Assembly: GCA_964528575.1 (NCBI GenBank)
Contig: CAZGTQ010000281.1
Coordinates: 1-34,749 of the forward strand
From: CAZGTQ01 sp964528575
Lineage (GTDB): Bacteria; Planctomycetota; UBA1135; GCA-002686595
Reading direction: 5' to 3'
Length of the DNA: 34,749 bases
Under the pieces are notes generated by a model, which ran no database searches, was not told the origin of the DNA, and was given only the letters and a program-made list of their open reading frames with translations. Position numbers and translations under genes: made by a program. Positions 25,086-34,740 of the stretch are shown here, piece by piece (position 1 is the stretch's first letter; the number at the start of each line of letters is the position of its first letter).

Positions 25086-26992
25086 CAGCGCCGCTTGAGC
25101 ACGCGGTTCGCGCCCTGACGGATCGTCAGGCCCTGCGCGTCGAAGTGCTCGAGCAGCGGGATCAGGAACTTGCGGGTCGTGCCGAGCCGGTCGCGCAGCT
25201 CGGGGATCACGAGGTGGCCGTTCTGCTCGCAGTTCGCGACGATCGCTTCGCGCGCCGCGCGGATCGGGCCGTCGGCGAGGAACAGGTCCGGCGCGACGCG
25301 GTGCGCGCGGCCCTGGTCGACCAGCACCTCGAGGACGCGCCCCACGTCGCGGCCCCCGAGCTCCGCGGGGGTCGGGGGCTGGAACCCGCCCGCCTCGAGC
25401 GCGGCGACGACGCGGGCGCACGCCGCCGCGGTCTCGGGATCGAGCTCGACCTCGCGCCCCGCCGCGCGCACGCGGCCGCCGGGCTCGACGGCGAGCCGCT
25501 CCCGCGCCGCCGCCTCGTCGAGCACGGCGTTGAAGAACGCCTGCTCCCAACCGATCGCGCTGCGCAGGTCCCGCGCGTCCGCGACCTGGCGGTGCGGGTG
25601 CTCGGCGAACCACGCCTCGACGGTCGAGACGACGTCGTCGACGCGCTCGTCGAGCGTGCGCGCGTGCATCCACCCGCTCGCCTTCCCGCCGCGGCCGAGC
25701 TTCGCCGCCTTGCCCGCCGCCGCGAGCTCCTCGACGAGACGCTCGGTCTCGGCGCGCGAGCGCTTGATCTCGACCGCGAGCTCGTCGGCCGACTGCGGCT
25801 TCGCGCCGTAGCGGCGCAGCGTCGCCTCGAGCAGCTCCGCCGGCGACTCGAGGCTCGCCTCCTGCTCGGAGAGCTCGTCGAGCACGAAGCGCTTGAAGCG
25901 CTTGAGGCGGTGGCGGCTCTCCTCGAGGATCACGCCGCCGCCGAGCGTGAACGCGGGCGTCAGGTGGCGCAGCACGAACGCGTCGCCGGGCGCGGCGACG
26001 AGCGGGTCGTCGAGGCGCAACTGCACGAGCCCCGACTCGCCCGGCCCGATCTCCTCGCGGTCGAGCACGATCACCTCGCCCGCGGGATCGGCCGTCCCGG
26101 TGTGGAGCCGGATGCGCATGCGGTTCGTCACCGGCCGATCGAGCGTCCGCAGCGCCGTCAGGCGCGCGCCGATCATGCGCACCGGCCGGAAGAACCCGGG
26201 CGCCGCGACGACGCGGCCGCGCTCGACGTCGTGGTGATCGACGTCGCTGACGTTGAGCGCGCTCGAGTGACCGGCGCGCGCGCGGTCGGTCTTGCCGCCG
26301 TACGCCTGGATCCCGCGGACCTTGCCGCGCGCGCCGCCGGGCTGGACCTCGACGACGTCGCCGACGCTCACCTCGCCCGAGACGGGGATCCCGGTGAGCA
26401 CGGTGCCGAAGCCGCGCTTGGTGAACACGCGCTGGATCGGCATGCGGAACACGCCCTCGGCCGAGCGCGCGGGCGCCTCGGACGCGAGCCGGTGCAGCTC
26501 GGCGACGAGCGCGTCCATGCCCTGGCCGGTGATCGCGGACACGCGCAGGATCGGCGCCTCGCCCAGGAACGTGTCGGCGAGCAGCTCGCGCACGTCCTCC
26601 TCGGCGAGGTCGACGAGCTCGGCGTCGACCATGTCGACCTTCGTCAACGCCGTCAGGCCGCGCCGAACGCCGAGCAGCTCCATGATCTGCAGGTGCTCGC
26701 GGGTCTGCGGCATCACGCCGTCGTCCGCGGCGACGACGAGCACGACGAGGTCGATGCCGCTCGCGCCCGCGACCATGTTGCGGATGAAGCGCTCGTGTCC
26801 GGGCACGTCGACGATGCCGACGCGCCGGCCGTCGGGCAGCGCGAAGTTCGCGAAGCCGAGGTCGATCGTGAGGCCGCGCTCCTTCTCCTCCTTGAGGCGG
26901 TCGGGGTCGATTCCCGTGAGCGCGCGCACCAGCGTCGACTTGCCGTGGTCGATGTGGCCGGCCGTCCCGACGACGACGGGTTGGATCTCCAT
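25085..26992 (-). CDS. selB: Selenocysteine-specific translation elongation factor SelB
   Basis: The 635-residue GTPase has G1 GHIDHGKST (10-19), a switch ERGLTIDLGF motif, G3 DVPGHERF and G4 TKVD, the SelB form of NKxD. EF-Tu-like domains 2 and 3 follow (to about 345). The C-terminal part (about 375-635) is made of winged-helix units (for example RAETERLVEELAAAGKAAKL and LGTTRKFLIPLLEHFDAQGLTIRQG), as in SelB proteins that bind the SECIS hairpin. Its length is close to E. coli SelB (614). SelB delivers Sec-tRNA to in-frame UGA codons. No selA, selD or selC gene was found here. The ATG at 26992 is 21 bp from a divergent gene, and TATGAT lies 10 bp upstream, so the mRNA may be almost leaderless. 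Confidence 0.93.
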   Translation of the reverse strand: MEIQPVVVGTAGHIDHGKSTLVRALTGIDPDRLKEEKERGLTIDLGFANFALPDGRRVGIVDVPGHERFIRNMVAGASGIDLVVLVVAADDGVMPQTREHLQIMELLGVRRGLTALTKVDMVDAELVDLAEEDVRELLADTFLGEAPILRVSAITGQGMDALVAELHRLASEAPARSAEGVFRMPIQRVFTKRGFGTVLTGIPVSGEVSVGDVVEVQPGGARGKVRGIQAYGGKTDRARAGHSSALNVSDVDHHDVERGRVVAAPGFFRPVRMIGARLTALRTLDRPVTNRMRIRLHTGTADPAGEVIVLDREEIGPGESGLVQLRLDDPLVAAPGDAFVLRHLTPAFTLGGGVILEESRHRLKRFKRFVLDELSEQEASLESPAELLEATLRRYGAKPQSADELAVEIKRSRAETERLVEELAAAGKAAKLGRGGKASGWMHARTLDERVDDVVSTVEAWFAEHPHRQVADARDLRSAIGWEQAFFNAVLDEAAARERLAVEPGGRVRAAGREVELDPETAAACARVVAALEAGGFQPPTPAELGGRDVGRVLEVLVDQGRAHRVAPDLFLADGPIRAAREAIVANCEQNGHLVIPELRDRLGTTRKFLIPLLEHFDAQGLTIRQGANRVLKRR

Positions 26993-27001
26993 GCGGCACG
27001 G

Positions 27002-27007
27002 ATCATA
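27002..27007 (-). promoter_or_regulatory. -10 box of selB inside the 21-bp divergent gap
   Basis: TATGAT on minus lies 9-15 bases before the selB ATG. It overlaps a dyad centred on TACGTA (27006-27011). No -35 box is clear. The spacing implies a very short or absent 5' leader. Confidence 0.45.
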
Positions 27008-27013
27008 CGTACG

Positions 27014-28009
27014 ATGGCCGCCTTGGACGCCCGCTTTCGAATGCTCCGGCCGTGGCTGCGCGCGACCTTCGGCCGGCCCGTGCACCGCGTCGCGCTCGAC
27101 GCCGGCTCGAGCTGTCCCAACCGCGACGGCGCGAAGGGCCGCGGCGGGTGCGTCTACTGCGACGTCGAAGGCTCGGGCACGGCGGCGCTGCGCACGGGGA
27201 TGGAGCTCGAGGGCCAGCTCGCGGCCGGGATCGCGCGGGTCGCGCGCCGCGACCGGGGCGCGGGGGTCGTCGCGTACTTCCAGTCGTACTCGAACACGTA
27301 CGTCGAGGCCGAGCGGCTGCGCGCGGTCCTCGCGATCGTCGAGCCGCACCTCGCGGGCGGCGAGCGCGCGGCGGCGAACCCCGTCGTGTGCGTCAGCGTC
27401 GCGACGCGGCCGGACACGCTCCCAGGCGACGCGCTCGCGGTCCTCGCCGAGCTCGCGCGGCGCGTGCCGGTGTGGGTCGAGCTCGGCCTCGAGGTCGCCG
27501 ACGACGAGCAGCTCCTCGCGATCAATCGGCTGCACACGGTCGCCGAGTTCCGCGACGCGGCCCGGCGCGCGGCGGCGGCCGGGCTCGGCGTCGTCGGACA
27601 CGCGATCCTCGGCCTGCCCGGCGACGGGCGCGAGGGCGCGCGCCGCACGGCCGCGGTGCTCGCCGAGGAGCCGGTGAGCGGGGTCAAGGTGCACAACCTG
27701 CTCGTGCTGCGGCGCACGCAGCTCGAGCACTGGTGGCGCGCGGGACGCGCCCGTCCGCTCGAGGTCGAGCGCTACGCGAGCTGGCTGGCGGACTTCGTCG
27801 AGCGGCTGCGGCCCGACCAGGTGCTGCACCGGATCACGGGCGACGCGCCGGCCGACAAGCGCGCCGCGCCGCCGTTCGCCGGCGGGCCGGTGCACAAGAA
27901 CCGGGTGCGCGAGCTGCTCGAGGCCGAGCTCGAGCGGCGCGGGACACGGCAGGGCTCGCTCTGCCAGGCGCCGTCCGCGCCGTCAGCCGCTCACATCTGC
28001 CGCAGGTAG
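27014..28009 (+). CDS. Radical SAM protein of the TIGR01212/YhcC family
   Basis: The 331-residue protein has the family start RFRMLRPWLRATFGRPVHRVALDAGSSC split around residues 8-34 and the cluster-binding region Cys34, Cys46 and Cys49 (SSCPNRDG then GGCVYC). It continues with AYFQSYSNTYV, VSVATRPDTLP, WVELGLEV and GHAILGLPGD, all typical of TIGR01212 proteins. The 4Fe-4S cluster and SAM would generate a radical; the substrate of this family is not established. The ATG at 27014 is kept because the aligned family N-terminus begins before the next Met (27041). It is divergent from selB by 21 bp, and its end overlaps the convergent zinc-ribbon gene by 19 bp. Confidence 0.88.
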   Translation: MAALDARFRMLRPWLRATFGRPVHRVALDAGSSCPNRDGAKGRGGCVYCDVEGSGTAALRTGMELEGQLAAGIARVARRDRGAGVVAYFQSYSNTYVEAERLRAVLAIVEPHLAGGERAAANPVVCVSVATRPDTLPGDALAVLAELARRVPVWVELGLEVADDEQLLAINRLHTVAEFRDAARRAAAAGLGVVGHAILGLPGDGREGARRTAAVLAEEPVSGVKVHNLLVLRRTQLEHWWRAGRARPLEVERYASWLADFVERLRPDQVLHRITGDAPADKRAAPPFAGGPVHKNRVRELLEAELERRGTRQGSLCQAPSAPSAAHICRR

Positions 28010-28704
28010 AGGATGCGGTCGCACGAGGGGCACTGCACGAGCTCGCGGCCGCGCGAGAGCCGCACGAACGTGTTCGGCGGCACCGACATGTAGCATCCCT
28101 GGCAGACGCTGCCGTCGAGGAGGGCGAGCGCGGCGCCCTCGCGCGCGGCGAGCAGGCGGTCGTAGAGCGCGAGGACGTTGCGGTCGAGATCGTCGGAGAG
28201 GCGATTGCGGCGCTGCTCCGCGAGCTCCGCCTTGCGCCGCTCGGCGTTGGCCAGCTCGCGCTCGACGTTGGCGCCGTACTCGGCGTACGTCGTCTCGAGC
28301 TCGTCGAGCTCGGCCTGGAGCGCGTCGCGGCGGGCGCGGTCCTCGTCCTGGCGCTCGACGAGCGCCAGGCCCTCCTCCTCGGCCTCGCCGATGTCGCGCC
28401 GCAGCGTGCGGATCTCGTGCTGGTACGCCGCCAGGAGCGCGGCATCCCCGCGCGACGCCGCCGCCTCGCCTTCGAGCTTGCGCTGGCGCTGGCGCTGCGT
28501 CGTCGTGTGGTCCTCGATCTCCTTGATCCGCGTCTGCATGTCGTGCATGCGGCGGTCGACCTCGTCGCGCTCGTGGATCTTCGCGTCGACCGCGGCGCGG
28601 CGGCGCGCCCGCTCTTCCGGCAGGCGCCGAATCTCCTCCGTCACCCGAAAGATGTCGGCGTCGAGATCCTGGAGTCCGATGAGGGCGCGCAGCGTTTCCT
28701 GCAT
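27991..28704 (-). CDS. Coiled-coil zinc-ribbon protein (COG1579/DUF164, zf-RING_7)
   Basis: The 237-residue protein is mostly a long charged coiled coil (about residues 5-185). A C-terminal zinc ribbon follows with two CxxC knuckles, VCQGCYM (about 200) and VQCPSCD (about 222), and ends DRILYLRQM. This is the standard architecture of COG1579. Members include Helicobacter HP0958/FlgZ, which interacts with sigma-54 and RNA, and chlamydial CT398; the role outside those species is unclear. The ATG at 28702-28704 is chosen because the family starts MQxxLxxLxxLQxLD. A promoter at 28742-28769 drives it separately from rpoD. Confidence 0.88.
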   Translation of the reverse strand: MQETLRALIGLQDLDADIFRVTEEIRRLPEERARRRAAVDAKIHERDEVDRRMHDMQTRIKEIEDHTTTQRQRQRKLEGEAAASRGDAALLAAYQHEIRTLRRDIGEAEEEGLALVERQDEDRARRDALQAELDELETTYAEYGANVERELANAERRKAELAEQRRNRLSDDLDRNVLALYDRLLAAREGAALALLDGSVCQGCYMSVPPNTFVRLSRGRELVQCPSCDRILYLRQM

Positions 28705-28741
28705 AGGGCCCGGGCGCCGGGCGGGGCGAACCGGGCCGCGT

Positions 28742-28769
28742 AGCATAGCGTCCGAGGTCGCGACGGCAA
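28742..28769 (-). promoter_or_regulatory. Promoter of the zinc-ribbon gene, embedded in a hairpin
   Basis: On minus, TTGCCG (28764-28769), a 16-bp spacer and TATGCT (28742-28747) form a good sigma-70 promoter 38 bases before the ATG. The -35 box lies in the loop and arm of the adjacent inverted repeat. Confidence 0.6.
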
Positions 28770-28788
28770 GAGCGCCGTCGCGACCTCG
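28753..28788 (-). terminator. 15-bp perfect inverted repeat after rpoD
   Basis: CGAGGTCGCGACGGC (28753-28767), a 6-base loop and GCCGTCGCGACCTCG (28774-28788) form a very stable hairpin starting about 20 bases after the rpoD stop. There is no T run, so it may act with Rho or protect the 3' end of the dnaG-rpoD transcript. Confidence 0.6.
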
Positions 28789-28809
28789 TGGGACGCCGGA
28801 TCCGACGGC

Positions 28810-30561
<1,752 letters not shown>

Positions 30562-30599
30562 GGTTCGCTGCTCTCGGGCGGTCTCGATCTCGTGCTGTT

Positions 30600-32495
30600 C
30601 TAATGCGTCCCGCCGCCCTCGGGGGCGGCGGGGGTCCACGCGCGCAAGCGGGAATCGACCTCGCGGAGAATCTGCTCCTGCGCCGCCTCGTCCTGGACGG
30701 TGCGCAGCTCGTTCACATAGTCCCGCAGAGCGCGTTCACGCTCCCGTTGCTCCAGAAAACGGACGGCGCCGCGGGCCAGGGCCTGGGCGCTGTCGGCCAG
30801 GCGGGCCAGCTCCTCGATCCGGACCACGTGCTGGCGCGCGGGGTCGTCCCCCAGGGCATCCATCACGCGGGCGGCGTCGATCGGCCGCGCGTCGTCCTCG
30901 TCCGCGTACAGCTCCCGGATCGCCTCGAAGAGCGGCGCGACGCGCGCGTCCTCGCAGCGCGCGAACCAGCTCTCGAAGGCCGGGATCAGGCTGTTGTCGA
31001 TCATGCAGGCGCCGGCGATCTCGGCGAACGCGAGCATCTCGCGGCGCGCCTCGGCCGCGCGCGCCCGCTCGGCGGGGCTCGGCTGCGCAGGGCGCGCCTG
31101 GCCGCGCTCCGCCACGCGCGCCGCTCGCCCCTCGCCCCGCGGGGCCGCGCCCGCCGCACGGCGGGCCCGGTCCTCGCTCGACCGCCGCTCGCCGCCGAGC
31201 GCGCGCCAGCGCTCGCGCAGCCCCTCCTCGGGCAGCTCGAGCGCCGCCGCGAGGTCCTTGATGCGCGCGTCGCGCAGCACGGGGTGCCCGATGCGGTCGA
31301 GCAGGCGCAGCGCGCCGTCGGTCCGCTCGGCGAGCGCCAGACCGCTCAGCGCGCGCATCCCGCCGACGATGTAGTCGAACCAGCCCTGCGCGCCCTCGAG
31401 CAGCGCGCGGAAGGGGTCTGCGCCCCCGCGCAGGAGCACGTCGCACGGGTCCGCGCCGCCGGGCAGCGTGACGACGTCGACGTCGAGGTCGAGCGGCAAC
31501 AGGCCCCACAGCGCCTTGCGCGCCGCCTCGCCGCCCGCGGCGTCGCCGTCGAAGACGAGGCTCACCCGGCGCGCGCCGGTGCGGCGCACGAGCGCGGCGT
31601 GGTCCTCGGTCGTCGACGTGCCGAGCACCGCGGCCGTGTTCGCGACGCCGACCTGATGGGCCGCCATCACGTCGGTGTAGCCCTCGACGAGCACCAGGTG
31701 CTTGGAGCGGCGCACCGCGTCGAGCGCGCGGTCGAGGCCGTAGATCAGGCGGCTCTTCTTGAAGAGCGCCGTCTCGGCGGTGTTCACGTACTTCGGCCCG
31801 CCGTCGTCGGCGAGCACGCGACCGCCGAAGCCGACGGGCCGGCCGCGCTGGTCGCAGATCGGGATGAGCAGGCGCCCGTGGAAGAAGTCGTAGGCGCGCC
31901 CCTGGTCGTTCTGGCGCGCGAGCCCGGCCTCGATCAGCGCCTCGAGCGGCACGCCCGCGCCGCGCGCCGCCTCGATCAGCGGATTGCCCGACGCCGGCGC
32001 CCAGCCGAGGCCGAAGGCGTCGACGGTCGCACGCTCGAGGCCGCGCGACTCGAGGTACGCGCGCGCCGGCGCGCCGTCCGCGTCGCGCAGTCGGCGGCGG
32101 TACAGCGCGACCGCGCGCTCGACGACGTCGTACAGCGCTTCGAAGCGCCGGTCGCCGCCGCGGCGCTTGCCGAGCTCGGGCATCGGCTCGCCCGCCTCGG
32201 CCGCCAGCAGCTCGAGCGCCTCGAGGAAATCCGATCCGTCGAAACGTTGAACGAAACCGATCACGTCGCCGCCGGTCCCACAGGCGCCGTAGCAGAACCA
32301 CGTCCCGCGCCGCGGGTCGACCTTGAACGAGGGAGTGCGCTCCTCGTGGAACGGACAGCACGCCACCCACAGCGCGCCGGCTCGCTTGAGCTCGGGCACC
32401 CGCGCCCGCACCGCCTCCTCGATGGGGATGCGGAGCTTGACGCGCTCGACGAACTGGCGGAACTCGTGGTCTTGCAAGGGAACGAGGGAGCACAA
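30600..32495 (-). CDS. dnaG: DNA primase DnaG
   Basis: The 631-residue primase lays RNA primers at the replication fork. The N-terminal zinc finger is CPFHEERTPSF (Cys47, His50) followed by FCYGACGTGGD (Cys68, Cys72), giving C-x3-C instead of the usual C-x2-C of CFGCG. The catalytic core has FFHGRLLIPICD and GGRVL, and the TOPRIM site is VEGYTDVMA (about 270) and FDGDAAGGEAA (about 313), intact. An Arg/Ala-rich linker leads to the C-terminal helicase-interaction region. Start choice is uncertain: the frame opens with TTG at 32493-32495, and another TTG at 32475-32477 (before QDHEFRQF) is equally plausible. Neither has a Shine-Dalgarno. It precedes rpoD by 38 bp. Confidence 0.95.
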   Translation of the reverse strand: MCSLVPLQDHEFRQFVERVKLRIPIEEAVRARVPELKRAGALWVACCPFHEERTPSFKVDPRRGTWFCYGACGTGGDVIGFVQRFDGSDFLEALELLAAEAGEPMPELGKRRGGDRRFEALYDVVERAVALYRRRLRDADGAPARAYLESRGLERATVDAFGLGWAPASGNPLIEAARGAGVPLEALIEAGLARQNDQGRAYDFFHGRLLIPICDQRGRPVGFGGRVLADDGGPKYVNTAETALFKKSRLIYGLDRALDAVRRSKHLVLVEGYTDVMAAHQVGVANTAAVLGTSTTEDHAALVRRTGARRVSLVFDGDAAGGEAARKALWGLLPLDLDVDVVTLPGGADPCDVLLRGGADPFRALLEGAQGWFDYIVGGMRALSGLALAERTDGALRLLDRIGHPVLRDARIKDLAAALELPEEGLRERWRALGGERRSSEDRARRAAGAAPRGEGRAARVAERGQARPAQPSPAERARAAEARREMLAFAEIAGACMIDNSLIPAFESWFARCEDARVAPLFEAIRELYADEDDARPIDAARVMDALGDDPARQHVVRIEELARLADSAQALARGAVRFLEQRERERALRDYVNELRTVQDEAAQEQILREVDSRLRAWTPAAPEGGGTH

Positions 32496-32573
32496 GACCG
32501 CGGTTCGACGGGGCGCGAGAACGGGCGGGAGGGCCCGTGGCGCCGCGCGGTGGGGTCGCGGATGCGCTCTGTT

Positions 32574-32649
32574 GGACGTGCTGCGGGACGTGCGGTCGGG
32601 CCGTGCGGTCGGACGTGCGGTCGGGACGTGCGGTCGGGACGTGCGGTTC
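32574..32649. repeat. 13-bp tandem repeats containing GGACGTG (block A)
   Basis: GGACGTGCGGTCG-type units recur at 32586, 32598 (one changed), 32611, 32624 and 32637, the last three at exact 13-bp spacing. An isolated GGACGTG at 32574 precedes them. The block lies about 80 bp upstream of the dnaG start. Confidence 0.75.
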
Positions 32650-32829
32650 AGGAGGGGAGCGTGGATCAGGACGGGGCGAACCGTCGGAGCGTCCGACTCA
32701 CGCGCGCGCCGTCGCTCGCGAGCGACGGGCAGCGCATGGACCCGTGGGCTCGATCCCGTGCGCGGCGCCGGCGTGGACGGCTGCGGACGGGATCCGGTGA
32801 GCGCGAGGACGGGTCATGAGGGACGCCGA

Positions 32830-32941
32830 GGACGTGGACGATTGGACGTGGACGATGCGCGTGGACGATGCGCGTGGACGATGGACGTGAGCGATTGGAC
32901 GTGACCGATTGGACGTGAGCGGGGTTTGGACGTGAGCCGGG
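32830..32941. repeat. 13-14 bp tandem repeats containing GGACGTG (block B)
   Basis: Units such as GATTGGACGTGAGC and GATGCGCGTGGAC recur eight times. GGACGTG itself is at 32830, 32844, 32883, 32897, 32911 and 32928, with 14-bp spacing in the central three. One further copy lies at 33041. Confidence 0.75.
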
Positions 32942-33692
32942 TTGCGAGCGTTCCGGCGCGCGCTCCGAAAAGGGCGGAACGCGTGCCGGGAAGTCTGCGG
33001 AGGATCGGGAACCGCTCGCGCGGGTCGGGCGTGCCGTTGGGGACGTGGGTTGGACGAGACGCGTCGGAGTGCGTCGAGGACCGCGAGCGCGGAGCTCGAC
33101 GGACGTCGCGGCGCGGGTCGGACCGGGACAGGTTCGCAACGGGACGGGAGCGACGATCGAGCAGCGGGACGATGGAGCGGGGACGACGGGCCGGACGCGC
33201 TCGTGCACGCTGCGACGCGCCCCGCGGACACGCGCGGCGGCTCCTGCGCGGCGCGCCGAGTGCGCCGCAGGACCGCAGCCGTGGGTCGAGGTGGTCGGAT
33301 CGAGCGAGACGATCGCGGACGGTTCGTGGAGCGAGCGATTGCCGTGGATCGAGGAGGCCGTGGATCGAGAGAGCGACTACGAGCGCGAGCCGCGCTTCAC
33401 CGGCGATCGCCTCGCTGCGGCGACGGAGCGCCGGGCGATGCGACGTGACGAGCTCGGGCAGGACACGCCCGAGCAGGACACGAACAGATGAAACGCGGCC
33501 GGGTCACGCCGAGGGAGGAGCGGAGATGTCGTCCGACATCGAGTGCGAGCGGAGCGCTGTCCTGCCGCGATGGAACGGTCCTCGCCTTTAGGCCATCGAG
33601 ACCCGGGAGCCCAGCGCGGATCCTGCAAGGAGGCTCTGTTCCGAGAGGGGATCTCGGCGCGAGCCGCAGCGAGCATCCGGGCCAGCGATCGA

Positions 33693-33698
33693 AGCATA
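33693..33698 (-). promoter_or_regulatory. Possible -10 box in the dnaG-ksgA interval
   Basis: TATGCT on minus, 70 bp after the ksgA stop, is identical to the zinc-ribbon -10 box. No good -35 and no clear downstream gene were found. It could start the dnaG-rpoD transcript with a long leader or a small RNA. Confidence 0.25.
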
Positions 33699-33768
33699 TC
33701 ACCGTTCGGCCCGCCTGCTCCCCCCCAGATCGCTCCCGCTTCGACTCGGCGCGGCGGATCGACGCGGG

Positions 33769-34740
33769 TCAGTCGGGAGGCGGCGCCGGGACCACGCGCG
33801 CGAGCTCCAGGAGCTCTCCGGTCGCCAGCGTCTCCGCCCGCCGGCTCGGGTCGACATTCACCTTCCGTAAAAGTTCCTCGGCCGCCGCCCCGCCGCCGGC
33901 GAGCGGCGCGAGCGCGCTCCGCAGCATCTTGCGGCGGCGCTGGAACAGCTCCCCCACCAGGCGGTCGTACGCGCGGACGGCGTCCTCGCCGGGTCGCTCG
34001 GTGCGCAGCGTGAGCGCGCACACGGCGCTGTCGACCTTCGGCCGTGGCCAGAACAGTTGCGGGGCCACGTGGCGCAGCGGCTCGACGTCGTAGGTCAGCC
34101 GCAGGCGTGCGCCGAGCGGGCCCCAGGCGGCGGTGCCCGGGTCCGCGGCGATGCGCTCGGCGACCTCGCGCTGGACGAGCACCGTCATGCGGCGCGGCGG
34201 GTTCGGCCGTCGCGCGAGCAGCACGAGCAGCGGCGAGCCCGCGGAGTACGGCAGGTTCGACGCGACGACCCACGGGCCGGCGGCCGGCAGCAGCGCCGCG
34301 AGCTCGGGCGCGAGCCGGTGCTTGCCGGCGAGCGCGTCGATCCGCAGGAGGCGCAGCCGCTCGGGCTCGGCGGCGACGAGCGGCTCGAGGAAGCGCGCGC
34401 AGATCTCGGCGAGGCGCAGGTCGATCTCGACCGCGAGGAGGCGCACGCCGAGCGCGAGCAGGTGCGCCGAGAGGAAGCCGCAGCCCACGCCGATCTCGAG
34501 CACGAGCTCGCCGGACCGCGCGTCGCTCCAGCGTGCGATCGCGCGCGCCATCGCGTCGTCGACGAGAAAGTTCTGCCCGAGGCGCCGCGACGGGCGGAAG
34601 CCGGCCGCGTCGAGCGCCGCGCGGAACGCGCTCCACGGCGGCCGCGCCGCGCCCTCGTTCGCGCGGTCGTTCGCGCGGTAGTTCGCGCCCTCCTTCGCGC
34701 CCTCCTGCGCGCCCACGTTCGCGCCCGCGTTCGCGCCCAC
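33769..34740 (-). CDS. rsmA: 16S rRNA dimethyladenosine transferase RsmA/KsgA (5' end uncertain, near window edge)
   Basis: The enzyme dimethylates two adjacent adenosines near the 3' end of 16S rRNA. Family motifs are present: RRLGQNFLVDD (52-62), the SAM-binding LEIGVGCG (81-88), an acidic residue in VEID, and the catalytic SNLPYSAGSP (161-170). The C-terminal helical domain has QLFWPRPKVDSAV and FQRRRKMLR. The first 31 residues are unlike the family: a GAN/GAK-type repeat encoded by 12-bp units that reach the window edge. The GTG at 34740 is the first start codon inside the window, and the frame remains open beyond it, so the true start may lie outside. A product without the repeat would need a start that is not visible between 34650 and the LGQNF motif. 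Confidence 0.9.
   Translation of the reverse strand: MGANAGANVGAQEGAKEGANYRANDRANEGAARPPWSAFRAALDAAGFRPSRRLGQNFLVDDAMARAIARWSDARSGELVLEIGVGCGFLSAHLLALGVRLLAVEIDLRLAEICARFLEPLVAAEPERLRLLRIDALAGKHRLAPELAALLPAAGPWVVASNLPYSAGSPLLVLLARRPNPPRRMTVLVQREVAERIAADPGTAAWGPLGARLRLTYDVEPLRHVAPQLFWPRPKVDSAVCALTLRTERPGEDAVRAYDRLVGELFQRRRKMLRSALAPLAGGGAAAEELLRKVNVDPSRRAETLATGELLELARVVPAPPPD

Larger units (their letters stand above)
32496..33768. other. 1.27-kb region without a convincing gene, rich in GGACGTG repeats
   Basis: Open frames exist on both strands but are Arg/Ser/Gly-rich, lack family resemblance and lack the third-position bias of real genes here. The notable content is two tandem-repeat blocks (32574-32649 and 32830-32941), a short hairpin CCGAGA-GGGGA-TCTCGG at 33641-33657, and a minus-strand TATGCT (33693-33698) like the zinc-ribbon -10 box. 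No tmRNA, SRP RNA or RNase P signature was seen. Confidence 0.6.

Noticed and set aside
32574..32941. CRISPR array
   Set aside because: The repeats are only 13-14 bp, directly adjacent and degenerate, with no unique spacers and no cas genes.
32574..33047. Chromosomal origin with DnaA boxes
   Set aside because: The repeated GGACGTG does not match TTATCCACA-type DnaA boxes, there is no AT-rich unwinding segment, and dnaA/dnaN are absent.
32926..33591. 221-codon frame on plus in the dnaG-ksgA interval
   Set aside because: It is Arg/Ser/Gly-rich, starts inside repeat block B and lacks domains or coding bias.
33397..33702. 101-codon frame on minus after the TATGCT element
   Set aside because: It has low third-position bias and no homology pattern; a non-coding transcript is at least as likely.
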